From: Candidatus Omnitrophota bacterium
Lineage (GTDB): Bacteria > Omnitrophota > Gorgyraeia > Aquiviventales > Aquiviventaceae
Assembly: GCA_023247215.1 (NCBI GenBank)
Contig: JAHFGX010000001.1
Coordinates: 1-36,879, forward strand
Reading direction: 5' to 3'
Length of the DNA: 36,879 nucleotides
A program made the position numbers and the translations under genes. Position 1 is the stretch's first letter. Every line of letters begins with the position of its first letter. Below the pieces are notes generated by a model. That model searched no databases and was not told where the DNA came from. It was given only the letters and a program-made list of their open reading frames with translations. Shown one piece after another: positions 1 through 8,363 of the stretch.

Positions 1-1
1 A

Positions 2-496
2 GCGGGGTGGTTCCAGGGGCCGATGGAGTTCGGCCATCGCGCGCTGGGGAACCGGTCCATCCTGGCGGACCCGCGCCAGGCCGAGACGAAGGATCGCGTC
101 AACTCCGCCGTGAAGTACCGGGAGAGCTTCCGTCCCTTCGCGCCGGCGGTGCTGGCCGAGCACGCGGAAGCGCTCTTCGACTTACGTCCGGGCCGCCGCG
201 TTCGGTTCATGGAGCGCGTGGCCTGGGTGCGGCCCGAATGGCGGGACCGCCTCGGGGCGGTGACGCACGTGGACGGCAGCGCGCGAGTCCAAACGGTGGA
301 GCGCGAGGTCAACCCGAAGCTCTACGAGCTGATCAGCGCCTTCCACCGCCGCACCGGGGTGCCGGTGCTGCTGAACACCTCCTTCAACCTCAACGGCGAG
401 CCGATCGTCTGCACGCCGGAGCAGGCGATCCGGACCTTTTATTCCTGCGGGTTGGATCTGCTGGTCTTGGGACCGTACGTCATCCGGAAAGGCTGA
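2..496 (+). CDS. Carbamoyltransferase, NodU/CmcH family, C-terminal part (5' truncated by window edge)
   Basis: The gene enters from the left edge, so only about 164 C-terminal residues are visible. Family members transfer a carbamoyl group from carbamoyl phosphate, through a carbamoyl-adenylate, to a hydroxyl of a sugar or other small molecule. The visible part begins inside the conserved GPMEFGHRALGNRSILADPR block that opens the C-terminal domain. It continues with KYRESFRPFAPAV, THVDGSARVQTV and the LLNTSFNLNGEPIVCTPEQA segment near the end, all family hallmarks. The complete paralogue at 25439-27316 carries equivalents of each block, which confirms frame and family. The in-frame ATG at 23 lies inside the conserved block and is not the real start. 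The stop overlaps the next ATG by one base (TGATG). The acceptor is unknown; the locus suggests a carbamoylated glycan or glycosyl precursor. Confidence 0.9.
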   Translation, partial: AGWFQGPMEFGHRALGNRSILADPRQAETKDRVNSAVKYRESFRPFAPAVLAEHAEALFDLRPGRRVRFMERVAWVRPEWRDRLGAVTHVDGSARVQTVEREVNPKLYELISAFHRRTGVPVLLNTSFNLNGEPIVCTPEQAIRTFYSCGLDLLVLGPYVIRKG

Positions 497-2595
497 TGCG
501 CTCCAACGATTCCGCACGTCCCGCTCCCTGGTATGTCGCGCGCCTGACCGTGCCGGTCTGGCTGATCGCGATCTGGCCCCGCCTCGCGTGGCGCCGGCTG
601 CGCGGCCGCCGGGTGGAGCGGTGCGCGGCCGTCGAGCACTCGCCGGCGGGCCTGGGCGTGGCGCAGGCGATGGGGCGATGGCTCGGCGTGCGCGTGGAGC
701 CGCTGGCCTTCCGGCTGCTGGACATTCGCGATGAGCAGGGTGTGCTCGTGCGCCTGCGGCTGGCCTATGGCGACTTGGCCGACGTGCAAGCGCAGGTGCT
801 GCGCGAGCCGCAAGCTCGCGAGGCGCTGGGCGCGTCCGGCTTGCCGACGGGCTGGCCCGGTTATATGGCGAAGGCGTTGGCCACGATTGATTTTGCCCAG
901 CCGGACACGCTCTGGCACGCGATGCTGCTGATGCAGGTCTGCCGATGGGATGCGGCGCGCCGCGCGACGGGCCGGGCCAGGCCGCGGTGCGTCGTGCTCA
1001 TCGAGCGATTGCCGTGGAGGGCGGTCTTGGAGCGCTATGCCTCGACGCAGGGCGTCGCGCTGGCGGCGATCCCGAGGCTGACGACGCCGGCGCAGTGGCT
1101 GCGCGACCGGCTGCGGCCGCTGTACCGATGGCTGCGATTAGCCCAGGGCGCCTGGCGCTGGCCCTCGCCGCCGGCCGGCAGCCTCCCCACACTGGCGACG
1201 GATTCCTTCGGTCCGCTCAATCTCGACCGGCCGGAACTGCACTCGGACGTTTTCTTTTGGCAGCAGTCCGGGCTGCCGGCCCGCCACCTGCTGATGCTCT
1301 TTCATGCCGCCGGCGATCCGCTGGATGACGAGAAGCTCGCACAGCTGCGCGAGCGAGGGATGGACGGCGCAGCCATCACGCTGGCCGCGGCCCGTGCGGC
1401 CTCGCGCCCGGCCTTCCGCCCGAGACTGGCGGCGGCGCGCGGGAAGCTGCGCCTGCCGCGCGGGGGCGGAGCCGATGGCGCGTGGTTGCGCGCGCGCGCC
1501 GCGGACTATCAGATGTCGCGGCAGGTGTGGGAGCGGCTCTTCGCGGCCCACGATGTCAAGGTGTATCTGACGTGGTACCGGTATCCGCCGGTGCATTGCG
1601 CGATCGGGGACGCGTTGGAATCGCTGGGTGGGCTGCTGGCTATTTATCAGCGTGCGTATGAGGGGTGCCCCTCCGCCTACACCGCGGTCACCTCGGATCT
1701 ATTCTTCGGCTATTCGCGCGCCGGCGCGGAGGTCGAGCGGCGCTCCGGCTCGCGCGTGAGGTCGTACGTGGTCACCGGGTATCTCGGCGACCATCGCGCG
1801 CCGCTGCTGCGCGACGCCGCCCGCCGGCTTCGGGAACGGATGCAGGCGCGCGGCGCGCAGCGAATCATGGCGTTCCTGGACGAGGGCGCGCTGAACCACC
1901 GGTGGTGGTTCCTGGACGAGCAGGCCCAGCAAGCGTCACACCAAGCGCTCTTGGAGCGCGTGCTCACCGAGCCGTGGTTCGGCCTCATTCTCAAGCCCAA
2001 GAAACACACAACCCTGCGCGCCGGCCTGGGGCCGGTGGCGGAGCTGCTGCGCCGCGCCGAAGCCACCGGGCGCTGCTACGTCTTCGAGGACGGCGCCCAT
2101 CCGCCTGCCGCCGCCGCGCTGGCGGCGGATGTGGCGGTCCACGGCCACCTCTTCACCGGGACGGCGGGGCTGGAATCGGCGCTGGCCGGCGTGCCGACGC
2201 TGCTGCTGGATCGGGAAGGCTGGCCGTGGAGTCCCCTCAACCGGTTGGGATCCGGGGTCGTGTTCCATGACTGGCCGGCGCTCTGGCAGGCCTGTCTCGA
2301 GCAGTGGCGGAGCGCGGAGGGCGTGCCGGGTTTCGGTGATTGGTCGGAGATGCTGGAGGAGCTCGACCCATTCAGGGACGGCCGCGCGGCGTGCCGCATG
2401 GGCACGTACGTGCAGTGGCTGGTCGAGGGATTTGCTGCGGGCCTGCGCCGCGATGCCGTGCTGGCTCAGGCCTCGGAGCGGTATGCCGCGCGCTGGGGCC
2501 GGGAGATGATCTTGACGCTCGACGGCTCGCCGGCCGCGTCCGGCCGTCCGGTGGCGGAGCCGGTCCTGCAGCCGGCGGAGGCGCCCTCCGCATGA
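496..2595 (+). CDS. Large GT-B-like surface carbohydrate biosynthesis protein, function uncertain
   Basis: A 699-residue protein that I cannot assign to a named family. A hydrophobic stretch at residues 12-30 (WYVARLTVPVWLIAIW), followed by an Arg-rich segment, suggests an N-terminal membrane anchor with the rest in the cytoplasm. The C-terminal third looks like the donor-binding half of a GT-B glycosyltransferase: GTAGLESALAGVPTLLLD at about residues 555-572 resembles the conserved block of TagF/KpsS-type and related surface-carbohydrate enzymes. The ATG at 496 overlaps the preceding stop, which favours this start. The open frame extends upstream to base 7, but that part runs antiphase through the carbamoyltransferase and is not coding. 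The stop overlaps the next start as ATGA. A glycosyl or polyol-phosphate transferase role is inference from the C-terminal motif and from context. Confidence 0.75.
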   Translation: MRSNDSARPAPWYVARLTVPVWLIAIWPRLAWRRLRGRRVERCAAVEHSPAGLGVAQAMGRWLGVRVEPLAFRLLDIRDEQGVLVRLRLAYGDLADVQAQVLREPQAREALGASGLPTGWPGYMAKALATIDFAQPDTLWHAMLLMQVCRWDAARRATGRARPRCVVLIERLPWRAVLERYASTQGVALAAIPRLTTPAQWLRDRLRPLYRWLRLAQGAWRWPSPPAGSLPTLATDSFGPLNLDRPELHSDVFFWQQSGLPARHLLMLFHAAGDPLDDEKLAQLRERGMDGAAITLAAARAASRPAFRPRLAAARGKLRLPRGGGADGAWLRARAADYQMSRQVWERLFAAHDVKVYLTWYRYPPVHCAIGDALESLGGLLAIYQRAYEGCPSAYTAVTSDLFFGYSRAGAEVERRSGSRVRSYVVTGYLGDHRAPLLRDAARRLRERMQARGAQRIMAFLDEGALNHRWWFLDEQAQQASHQALLERVLTEPWFGLILKPKKHTTLRAGLGPVAELLRRAEATGRCYVFEDGAHPPAAAALAADVAVHGHLFTGTAGLESALAGVPTLLLDREGWPWSPLNRLGSGVVFHDWPALWQACLEQWRSAEGVPGFGDWSEMLEELDPFRDGRAACRMGTYVQWLVEGFAAGLRRDAVLAQASERYAARWGREMILTLDGSPAASGRPVAEPVLQPAEAPSA

Positions 2596-4754
2596 GCGAC
2601 GGATTGCCCCGGGGCGGGCCGGGTCGCGCCGTCTTCTTGGACCGGGATGGGACGATTTCGCGCTACGTGGAATATTGCCGCACGCCGGAGGAGCTGCAGC
2701 TCTTGCCGGGCGCTGGGCCGGCGATCCGCCGGCTCAACGACGCGGGGCTGGCGGTGATCGTCGTGACGAATCAGTCAGCCATCGGGCGCGGATGGCTGAC
2801 CGTGGAGATGCTGGAGGCCATCCACGCCAAGCTGCGGCGCGAGCTCCAGCGCGCCGGGGCCGCCCTCGAGGCCATTTATGTCTGCCCGCATCGGCCGGAG
2901 GAGGGGTGCGACTGCCGCAAGCCTGGAACCGGCCTCTTGGTCCGGGCGGCGCGCGAGCATGGTATTGAGCTGGCGTCCTCGTATATGGTCGGGGACCGTG
3001 GGCTGGACATCCGGACGGGCCGCGCCGCGGGCGGGAAGACGGTGCTGGTGCGCAGCGGCCACGCGCCTGAGCCGGACGAGGCGGTGGTGCCGGATCATGA
3101 AGCGATGACGCTGGACGAGGCGGTGGCGTGGATCTTGGAGCAAGAACAGACGCGAGGCGGCCGGGCCGCTGGGGAGGAGCCGTGGGTGCGGATCTATGAG
3201 CAGCTCGCCGAGGCGATGCTGGTTGTTCGCCGGACATGCGACGGCCTGCCGGTGCTGGGCGTTTCGACCTTGCGCCCCCGGCATCTGCTGCCGTCTGACC
3301 AGGTGGAGTTGGTGCAGGAACTGGTCCGGCACAACGGGTCTCATCATGGCCGCGCGACGCCCCTGCGCCTTCCGTCATGGAGCACGATGATCCGGCGCTG
3401 GCTGCGATGCGCGCTGTTTGCCTGCCGCGATGCGCTGGCGCTCTGCTGGCTGCGCGCGCGGTGCGCCGGGGCGCTGAAGCGGTTGGCACGGGAGCCGGCG
3501 GAGGTGCTTCTCAGGACGTGGCAGTTCCGTCCGCCGGCCGACGACGCCACCGGCGACTTTTACTTCGGCGCGTTGCCGCAACAGCTGGCATCGCGCGGCG
3601 TATCATCCCTGGTGGTCTGCGGCGACATCCGCGGCGGGCCGCAGGTGGCGTTTGCCCGGGCCGTGCTGCGGCAGCGGTGGGCCCGGTGCGTGCCGGAGTG
3701 GCTGCTGGTGCCGCTGTGGGCGCCGCTGGCCGTCGCCGCAGGGCAATGGACGACGGCGGTGTCGCTGCGCCGCTTGGCGGCTCAGAACCGAGATCCGCGC
3801 GCGGCCAAGGTCTGCGCCGCGGCCTGCCTGGGCAGCCTGCAGACCATCACGCAGCGTAACATGATGCATTATTACGCGGCCCGGACCGCCGTCCGGCGCT
3901 GGCGCGCCAAGGCGTTCGTGACGTTCTACGAAGGTCAACCATGGGAGCAGCCGGCCTGGCACGGCGCCAAAGCGGCCGACCCCGGATGCGTGACGGTCGG
4001 CTACCAGCACACAGTGCTGTTGTCGCACAACTTCGCGTTGACGAAGCCGCAGGACGACGGTCGTCCCTCGGCACAGCCGGATGTCGTGCTCTGCTCCGGG
4101 CCCCGGACGCGCGCGCTGATGACGCCGGGCCATCCGCGCTCGCGCCTGGTGGACTTCGGCACCTTTCGCCCCTTTCCGGCGTCGGCCGCCCTCCGCGGGC
4201 CCTCGCCGAGCCGGCGCGTGGTGCTGGTGATGCCGGAGACCGGTATCCGCCGCGAAGCGGTGTTGTTATTCGAATTTGCGATGCAGGCGGCGCGCGTGCT
4301 TCACGATCATGCCTTCATCTTTCGCTGCCATCCGATCGCGCCCTTCGACCAGCTTCAGCCGCACCTGCGGTGGTCCGTCGAGGAATTTCCGAACGTCTCC
4401 GTGTCAAGCGAGCGGTCCTTCGAGGAGGACTGCCACCGCGCCTCGGTGGTGCTCTACCGCGGTTCGTCGTCGGTCTTGTACGCGGTCCTGCACGGCCTGA
4501 AGCCGATCTATCTGCATGACGCGCGGCATGAGCACGGGGATCCGCTCTTTGAGTTGGAGGGGTGGCGCGAGCCGGTCGGGTCGGTGGAGGAATTCGCCGC
4601 CGTGGCGCGGCGGTATGCCGGCGCGTCGGACGCCGACGCCGTCTCGCAGTGGCAGCCGGCCGCCGCGTATGTCCAATCCTACGCCGTGCCGGTGACGGAC
4701 CGCTCGCTGGCGGCGTTCTTGCACGCGGCCGGGATGAGCGGAGTCACCCCATGA
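2592..4754 (+). CDS. Fusion: GmhB-type HAD phosphatase + GT-B-like surface carbohydrate domain
   Basis: 720 residues in two parts. Residues 1-185 are a HAD phosphatase of the heptose-bisphosphate/histidinol-phosphate type: DRDGT at 17-21, TNQSAIGRG at 59-67, a zinc loop with Cys98, His100, Cys106 and Cys108, and GDRGLD at 134-139. Relatives (GmhB) remove the C7 phosphate of glycero-manno-heptose 1,7-bisphosphate. From about residue 260 onward the protein resembles surface-polysaccharide GT-B proteins: VTVGYQHTVLLSH, then FIFRCHPIAPFDQL, then RGSSSVLYAVLHGLKPIYL near the end. The reading frame is open across the join and no stop or second ribosome site is evident. The ATG at 2592 overlaps the previous stop (ATGA). 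The phosphatase fits with the SIS and transaldolase genes at 8353-9710. The substrate of either half is inferred. Confidence 0.85.
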   Translation: MSDGLPRGGPGRAVFLDRDGTISRYVEYCRTPEELQLLPGAGPAIRRLNDAGLAVIVVTNQSAIGRGWLTVEMLEAIHAKLRRELQRAGAALEAIYVCPHRPEEGCDCRKPGTGLLVRAAREHGIELASSYMVGDRGLDIRTGRAAGGKTVLVRSGHAPEPDEAVVPDHEAMTLDEAVAWILEQEQTRGGRAAGEEPWVRIYEQLAEAMLVVRRTCDGLPVLGVSTLRPRHLLPSDQVELVQELVRHNGSHHGRATPLRLPSWSTMIRRWLRCALFACRDALALCWLRARCAGALKRLAREPAEVLLRTWQFRPPADDATGDFYFGALPQQLASRGVSSLVVCGDIRGGPQVAFARAVLRQRWARCVPEWLLVPLWAPLAVAAGQWTTAVSLRRLAAQNRDPRAAKVCAAACLGSLQTITQRNMMHYYAARTAVRRWRAKAFVTFYEGQPWEQPAWHGAKAADPGCVTVGYQHTVLLSHNFALTKPQDDGRPSAQPDVVLCSGPRTRALMTPGHPRSRLVDFGTFRPFPASAALRGPSPSRRVVLVMPETGIRREAVLLFEFAMQAARVLHDHAFIFRCHPIAPFDQLQPHLRWSVEEFPNVSVSSERSFEEDCHRASVVLYRGSSSVLYAVLHGLKPIYLHDARHEHGDPLFELEGWREPVGSVEEFAAVARRYAGASDADAVSQWQPAAAYVQSYAVPVTDRSLAAFLHAAGMSGVTP

Positions 4755-5776
4755 ACGTGCTGTTGTTCGGCTATGGCTACATGGGCAAGATCCGCTACCG
4801 GGTGCTGCGGCAGCATCCCGCGGTGCGCGCGATCACCGTCGTGGACCCGGCGGTGGATCCGGCGACCTCCGGCCTGGGGGATGCGCTCCTGCCGCCGGGC
4901 GCGGCGATCCCGTGGGACGGTGTGGAGGCCGCCTTCGTCTGCACGCCGAACTATGTGACCGCCGCCTTGTGCGCCGAAGCGCTTCGCCGATGCGGGCGCG
5001 TCTTCTGCGAAAAGCCGCCGGGCCGGAACTGGGAAGAATTCTGCCAGATCGCCGAGGCGGCCGCCGCCACGCCCGGCCATACCCTGGTGTTCGGGTTCAA
5101 CCACCGGCTGCATCCGTCCATCCAGGCGGCCAAGGCGCTCGTCGGGGAAGGGGGACTGGGAGAGATCCTGTATCTCAAGGGCACCTATGGAAAGTCCGGG
5201 GGGCTGAACTTCCGGAGAAATTGGCGCAGCCAGCTCGCGCTGGCCGGCGGCGGCATCCTGCTGGACCAGGGCATCCATATGCTCGATCTGTTCCACCTGT
5301 TCCTCGGGCCGTCGCTGTCGGTGGTCGAGGCCGTCCTCAACGACGGGTTCTGGGGCTGCGGGGTCGAAGACAACGCCTTCCTCCTGCTGCGCAGCGACAC
5401 GGGCACGCCGGCGTTTCTCCATTCGTCCGCGACGCTGTGGAAGCACACCTTCGGCGTGGAGATCGGGTGCGCCAACGGCTACGTCGTGGCCAGCGGGCTG
5501 CTCTCGCAGACCGGCAGCTACGGGCGCGAGCAACTCGTCATCGGCAAGCGCCAGTTCGAAGACGAGGCGATGGCGCTGGGCAATCCGCGCGAGGAGATCA
5601 TCTATTTCGACCGGGACGAGTCGTGGGAAAAAGAGGTGCAGGAGTTTCTGGCGGCGGTGGCGGAGCGCCGCCCGGCCCGGCACGGGACGCTGGAGGAGGC
5701 CCAGCGCGTCATGCAGGTCGTTCGCGATACCTACGCCGTGGCGGAGCGCCGCGCGTACAAGCGGGGAGCGTCATGA
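4751..5776 (+). CDS. Gfo/Idh/MocA family NAD(P)-dependent oxidoreductase
   Basis: 341 residues, the usual size for the family. The N-terminal Rossmann fold has GYGYMG near residues 7-12, the conserved EKP signature appears as FCEKPPGRN near residue 87, and LLDQGIHMLDL in the second domain matches the D-x-G-x-H-x-x-D region that holds catalytic residues. Enzymes of this family oxidise or reduce sugar hydroxyl or keto groups, including nucleotide-sugar 3-dehydrogenases, often beside an aminotransferase. Here the adjacent genes are a HAD-GT fusion and a methyltransferase-like protein, so substrate and position specificity cannot be deduced. It starts at an ATGA overlap with the preceding gene and ends with another, which indicates translational coupling. 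Family assignment is firm; a role in making a modified sugar is inferred from the locus. Confidence 0.92.
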   Translation: MNVLLFGYGYMGKIRYRVLRQHPAVRAITVVDPAVDPATSGLGDALLPPGAAIPWDGVEAAFVCTPNYVTAALCAEALRRCGRVFCEKPPGRNWEEFCQIAEAAAATPGHTLVFGFNHRLHPSIQAAKALVGEGGLGEILYLKGTYGKSGGLNFRRNWRSQLALAGGGILLDQGIHMLDLFHLFLGPSLSVVEAVLNDGFWGCGVEDNAFLLLRSDTGTPAFLHSSATLWKHTFGVEIGCANGYVVASGLLSQTGSYGREQLVIGKRQFEDEAMALGNPREEIIYFDRDESWEKEVQEFLAAVAERRPARHGTLEEAQRVMQVVRDTYAVAERRAYKRGAS

Positions 5777-6804
5777 GAGCGATCGAATCGGGTGTCAGCA
5801 TTCCCTTGTCCTCGGTCAAGCCCCTGGACGGCCAGGTGCGCTACCGCGCCTTCTGCGTGCAGGCGATGCGCCAGGCCCTGGCCCGCGGCCCGACCGTGCG
5901 GCGCGACCGGTCGCCGGTCAGCGGCGCGGCGCTGGAGCCGTTCGGGTCGGTGGAGGGGCTGGAGTACCGGCGCTGTCCCGACACCGACAGCCTGTTCCTG
6001 GCCGAGCTGCCTGAGGCTGCGACGTGGGCGCGCCTGCTGCGGGAGGTGGCGCAGCAGCGGTTCGCGCCCGCCGGCGACGACTCCCAGCTGACGCAACTGC
6101 GCGCGGACCACGTGTATGCGCCCAAGCTGGAGTGGATCCAGGACACCCTGCGCATGCACGGGCTGCAGCGGCCCTCGCTGCTGGAAGCGGCCACCCCGCC
6201 CAGCGCCATGAGCCGGCTGTTGGAGGACAGCGGGCGGTTCTCCGCGGTGACCGTCGTGGACGAGATGGCCCTGGCGCACGGCGCGCCGGCGGGCCCGGGC
6301 GCCGGGCCGGCGGAGGTGGTAATGCTGCTGGAGTCGCTGGACCGGGTGGATGACCCGCGCGGGCTCCTGGAGGGCGTCGCGCGCCGGCTGCCGGAGGGCG
6401 GGCTGGTCTTCGCCACCGCGCTGGTCTCGTCAGGATTTGACATGGCCGTGCTGGGGCTGGATAATCTATATCTCTGCCCGCCTGACCGCACGAACTGCTT
6501 CAGCCTCAGCGGTCTGGCGCGCCTGCTGATCGAGGCCGGCTTTGGGCTGATCGAAGTGAGCACGCCGGGCGTGCTGGACGTGGAAGTGGTGCAAGCGCAT
6601 CTGCACCGGGATCCGACCATCCGGCTCTCACTCTTTGAACGGCAACTGATCGGCTCGACCGACGCTGCCCGGGAGCAGCTTCAGGCGTTTTTGCAGCGAG
6701 GGGGCTTGAGCTCCTTCGCGCGGGTCGTCGCGAAGAAGCTCGCGGCCGCGGGAGATGCTGGGACGCACTCTAAGCGCAACCAAGAGGGGAAGGTAACCAG
6801 ATGA
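5773..6804 (+). CDS. Class I SAM methyltransferase-like protein with degenerate motifs
   Basis: 343 residues. The middle and C-terminal parts carry the recognisable second half of a sugar-type class I methyltransferase: VVMLLESLDRVDDPRGLLEG followed by LPEGGLVFATALVSSG, and then a FSLSGLARLLIEAGF segment like the post-core region of family members. The first glycine-rich SAM motif is not evident: the equivalent stretch reads LLEAATPPSAMSRLLEDSG. The usual N-terminal CxxC zinc ribbon is reduced to one Cys in YRRCPDTDSLF. It may therefore be inactive, have another role, or bind SAM in an unusual way. Start at 5773 through ATGA overlap with the oxidoreductase; it ends in ATGA overlap with the radical SAM gene. 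The family call rests mainly on the second half. Confidence 0.7.
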   Translation: MRAIESGVSIPLSSVKPLDGQVRYRAFCVQAMRQALARGPTVRRDRSPVSGAALEPFGSVEGLEYRRCPDTDSLFLAELPEAATWARLLREVAQQRFAPAGDDSQLTQLRADHVYAPKLEWIQDTLRMHGLQRPSLLEAATPPSAMSRLLEDSGRFSAVTVVDEMALAHGAPAGPGAGPAEVVMLLESLDRVDDPRGLLEGVARRLPEGGLVFATALVSSGFDMAVLGLDNLYLCPPDRTNCFSLSGLARLLIEAGFGLIEVSTPGVLDVEVVQAHLHRDPTIRLSLFERQLIGSTDAAREQLQAFLQRGGLSSFARVVAKKLAAAGDAGTHSKRNQEGKVTR

Positions 6805-8363
6805 CCGAACGGCGAGATTTCCGGGTGCTGCTGACGTATCCGAACCTCAGCATGATGCTCACCCCGTCGTACGCGGTCGGGTTGTTCACCGCGATCCTCA
6901 AGGAGCAGGGCTACGAGATCCAGCTCTTCGACTGCACCCCGTATCTGGCCTCCTACGAGTTCATGGGGGAGCCGCTGCCGGTGACGCGGGCGAACAAGCT
7001 GCTCAACAGCCGCAAGTTCGACGCGCTGGCGCTGTGGGGCGAGCCCAAGAAGCACATGCTCGACGACTACGCCAAGATGCTCGACGCGTTCAAGCCTCAT
7101 GCGGTGGTGTTTTCCACGGTCGTCGAGGACACCTGGCCGCAGGTGAAAGACCTGCTGAAAGTCCTGGCGCACTACCCGGAGGTGGCGCACCTCATCGGCG
7201 GCGTCTTCACGACGATGGCGCCGGAGATGGCCATGGCCCACCCGCCGGTCCAGTGCATCAGCCTCGGGGAGGGCGAGGAGGTCATGGTGGACTTCTGCGA
7301 GGCCGTCCGCAACGGCGCCGCACCCGTCAACATCCCGGGCACCTGGGCGCGCGACGCCGAGGGCGCGGTCCACCACAACCCGGCGCGGCCACTGGTGGAC
7401 ATCAACAAGATCATCCCGGATTTCTCGCTGTTCGACGAGCGGCGGTTCCTTCGGCCGCTGGGGGCGCGCATCTGGAAGGCGATCCCGTTGGAGACCTACC
7501 GGGGCTGCCCCTACACCTGCACGTTCTGCAATTCACCGCGGCAGGTCATCCTCGCCAAGGAGAAGGGACAGGGCCTGTATCTGCGCCGCAAAACCATGCC
7601 GAATCTCCGGCGCGAGATGGCGATCATGATCGAGCGCTATCAGCCGGAGTTTTTCTACATCAACGACGACGCCTTCCTGGCCCGGCCCAAGCAGGAGATC
7701 GCGGATTTCGTCGAGATGTACCGAGACTTCAAGATCCCGTTCTGGTTCCAGACCCGCTTCGAGGATGTGGATGCCGAAAAGCTGGATTGGATGTCCAGCA
7801 TCGGGTGCTACCGGATCTCCTTCGGCCTCGAGCATGGCAACCAGCAGTACCGGCAGGAGAAGCTCCGGCGGAAAATGACCAACGAGTTTCTCGTGGATCA
7901 GGCCAAAGTCGTCACGGCCTCCGGGATTCCCTTCACGCTGAACGTGCTGGTGGGGATGCCCTACGAGACGCGCCCGCTGCTCTTCGACAGCATGCGGCTC
8001 ATCCGCGAGATCAACACGTATGACGCGCTGAGCGTGAACGTCTTCGTGCCGTATCACGGCACGCCGCTGCGGGAGATGGCGATCCAGGAAGGGTGGCTCG
8101 ACCCCGACGCGCAGACGACGTCGGTGATCTCCAAGTCGCTGCTGCGGATGCCGCCGCCCTATCTCCAGCCCGACGAGATCCTGGGGCTGCAGCGCGCGTT
8201 TCCGCTCTACGCGCGCTTGCCGGAGTCCCGCTATCCGGAGATCCGGCGGGCGGAGGAATTCGATGACGAAGGCGAGCGAGTCTTCCAAGCGCTCTCAAAA
8301 GAGTTCTATCAGATGGTGTACGGCCTCGAAGAGGCCGAACGGATGCTCACCTATGCCGGGTGA
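6801..8363 (+). CDS. Radical SAM protein, B12-binding-type architecture
   Basis: 520 residues. The radical SAM 4Fe-4S motif is CPYTCTFC, with Cys236, Cys240 and Cys243, preceded by ETYRG as in B12-dependent members. The N-terminal 200 residues resemble a cobalamin-binding-like domain (TPSYAVGLFTAILKEQGYEI, then HLIGGVFTTMAPE and ISLGEGEE), with no DxHxxG motif seen, as is common in this class. The TIM-barrel part follows with YINDDAFLA and RISFGLEHGN. Family members methylate unactivated carbons or perform other radical chemistry; several act in cell-surface or natural-product pathways. The ATG at 6801 overlaps the previous stop and is preceded by a purine-rich AAGG at 6790-6793. It overlaps the SIS gene by 11 bases. 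Class is firm; reaction unknown. Confidence 0.9.
   Translation: MTERRDFRVLLTYPNLSMMLTPSYAVGLFTAILKEQGYEIQLFDCTPYLASYEFMGEPLPVTRANKLLNSRKFDALALWGEPKKHMLDDYAKMLDAFKPHAVVFSTVVEDTWPQVKDLLKVLAHYPEVAHLIGGVFTTMAPEMAMAHPPVQCISLGEGEEVMVDFCEAVRNGAAPVNIPGTWARDAEGAVHHNPARPLVDINKIIPDFSLFDERRFLRPLGARIWKAIPLETYRGCPYTCTFCNSPRQVILAKEKGQGLYLRRKTMPNLRREMAIMIERYQPEFFYINDDAFLARPKQEIADFVEMYRDFKIPFWFQTRFEDVDAEKLDWMSSIGCYRISFGLEHGNQQYRQEKLRRKMTNEFLVDQAKVVTASGIPFTLNVLVGMPYETRPLLFDSMRLIREINTYDALSVNVFVPYHGTPLREMAIQEGWLDPDAQTTSVISKSLLRMPPPYLQPDEILGLQRAFPLYARLPESRYPEIRRAEEFDDEGERVFQALSKEFYQMVYGLEEAERMLTYAG

Noticed and set aside
7..495. Upstream extension of the 496-2595 gene as one 862-codon frame
   Set aside because: This stretch reads through the carbamoyltransferase C-terminus in another frame; the TGATG overlap at 494-498 marks the true start.
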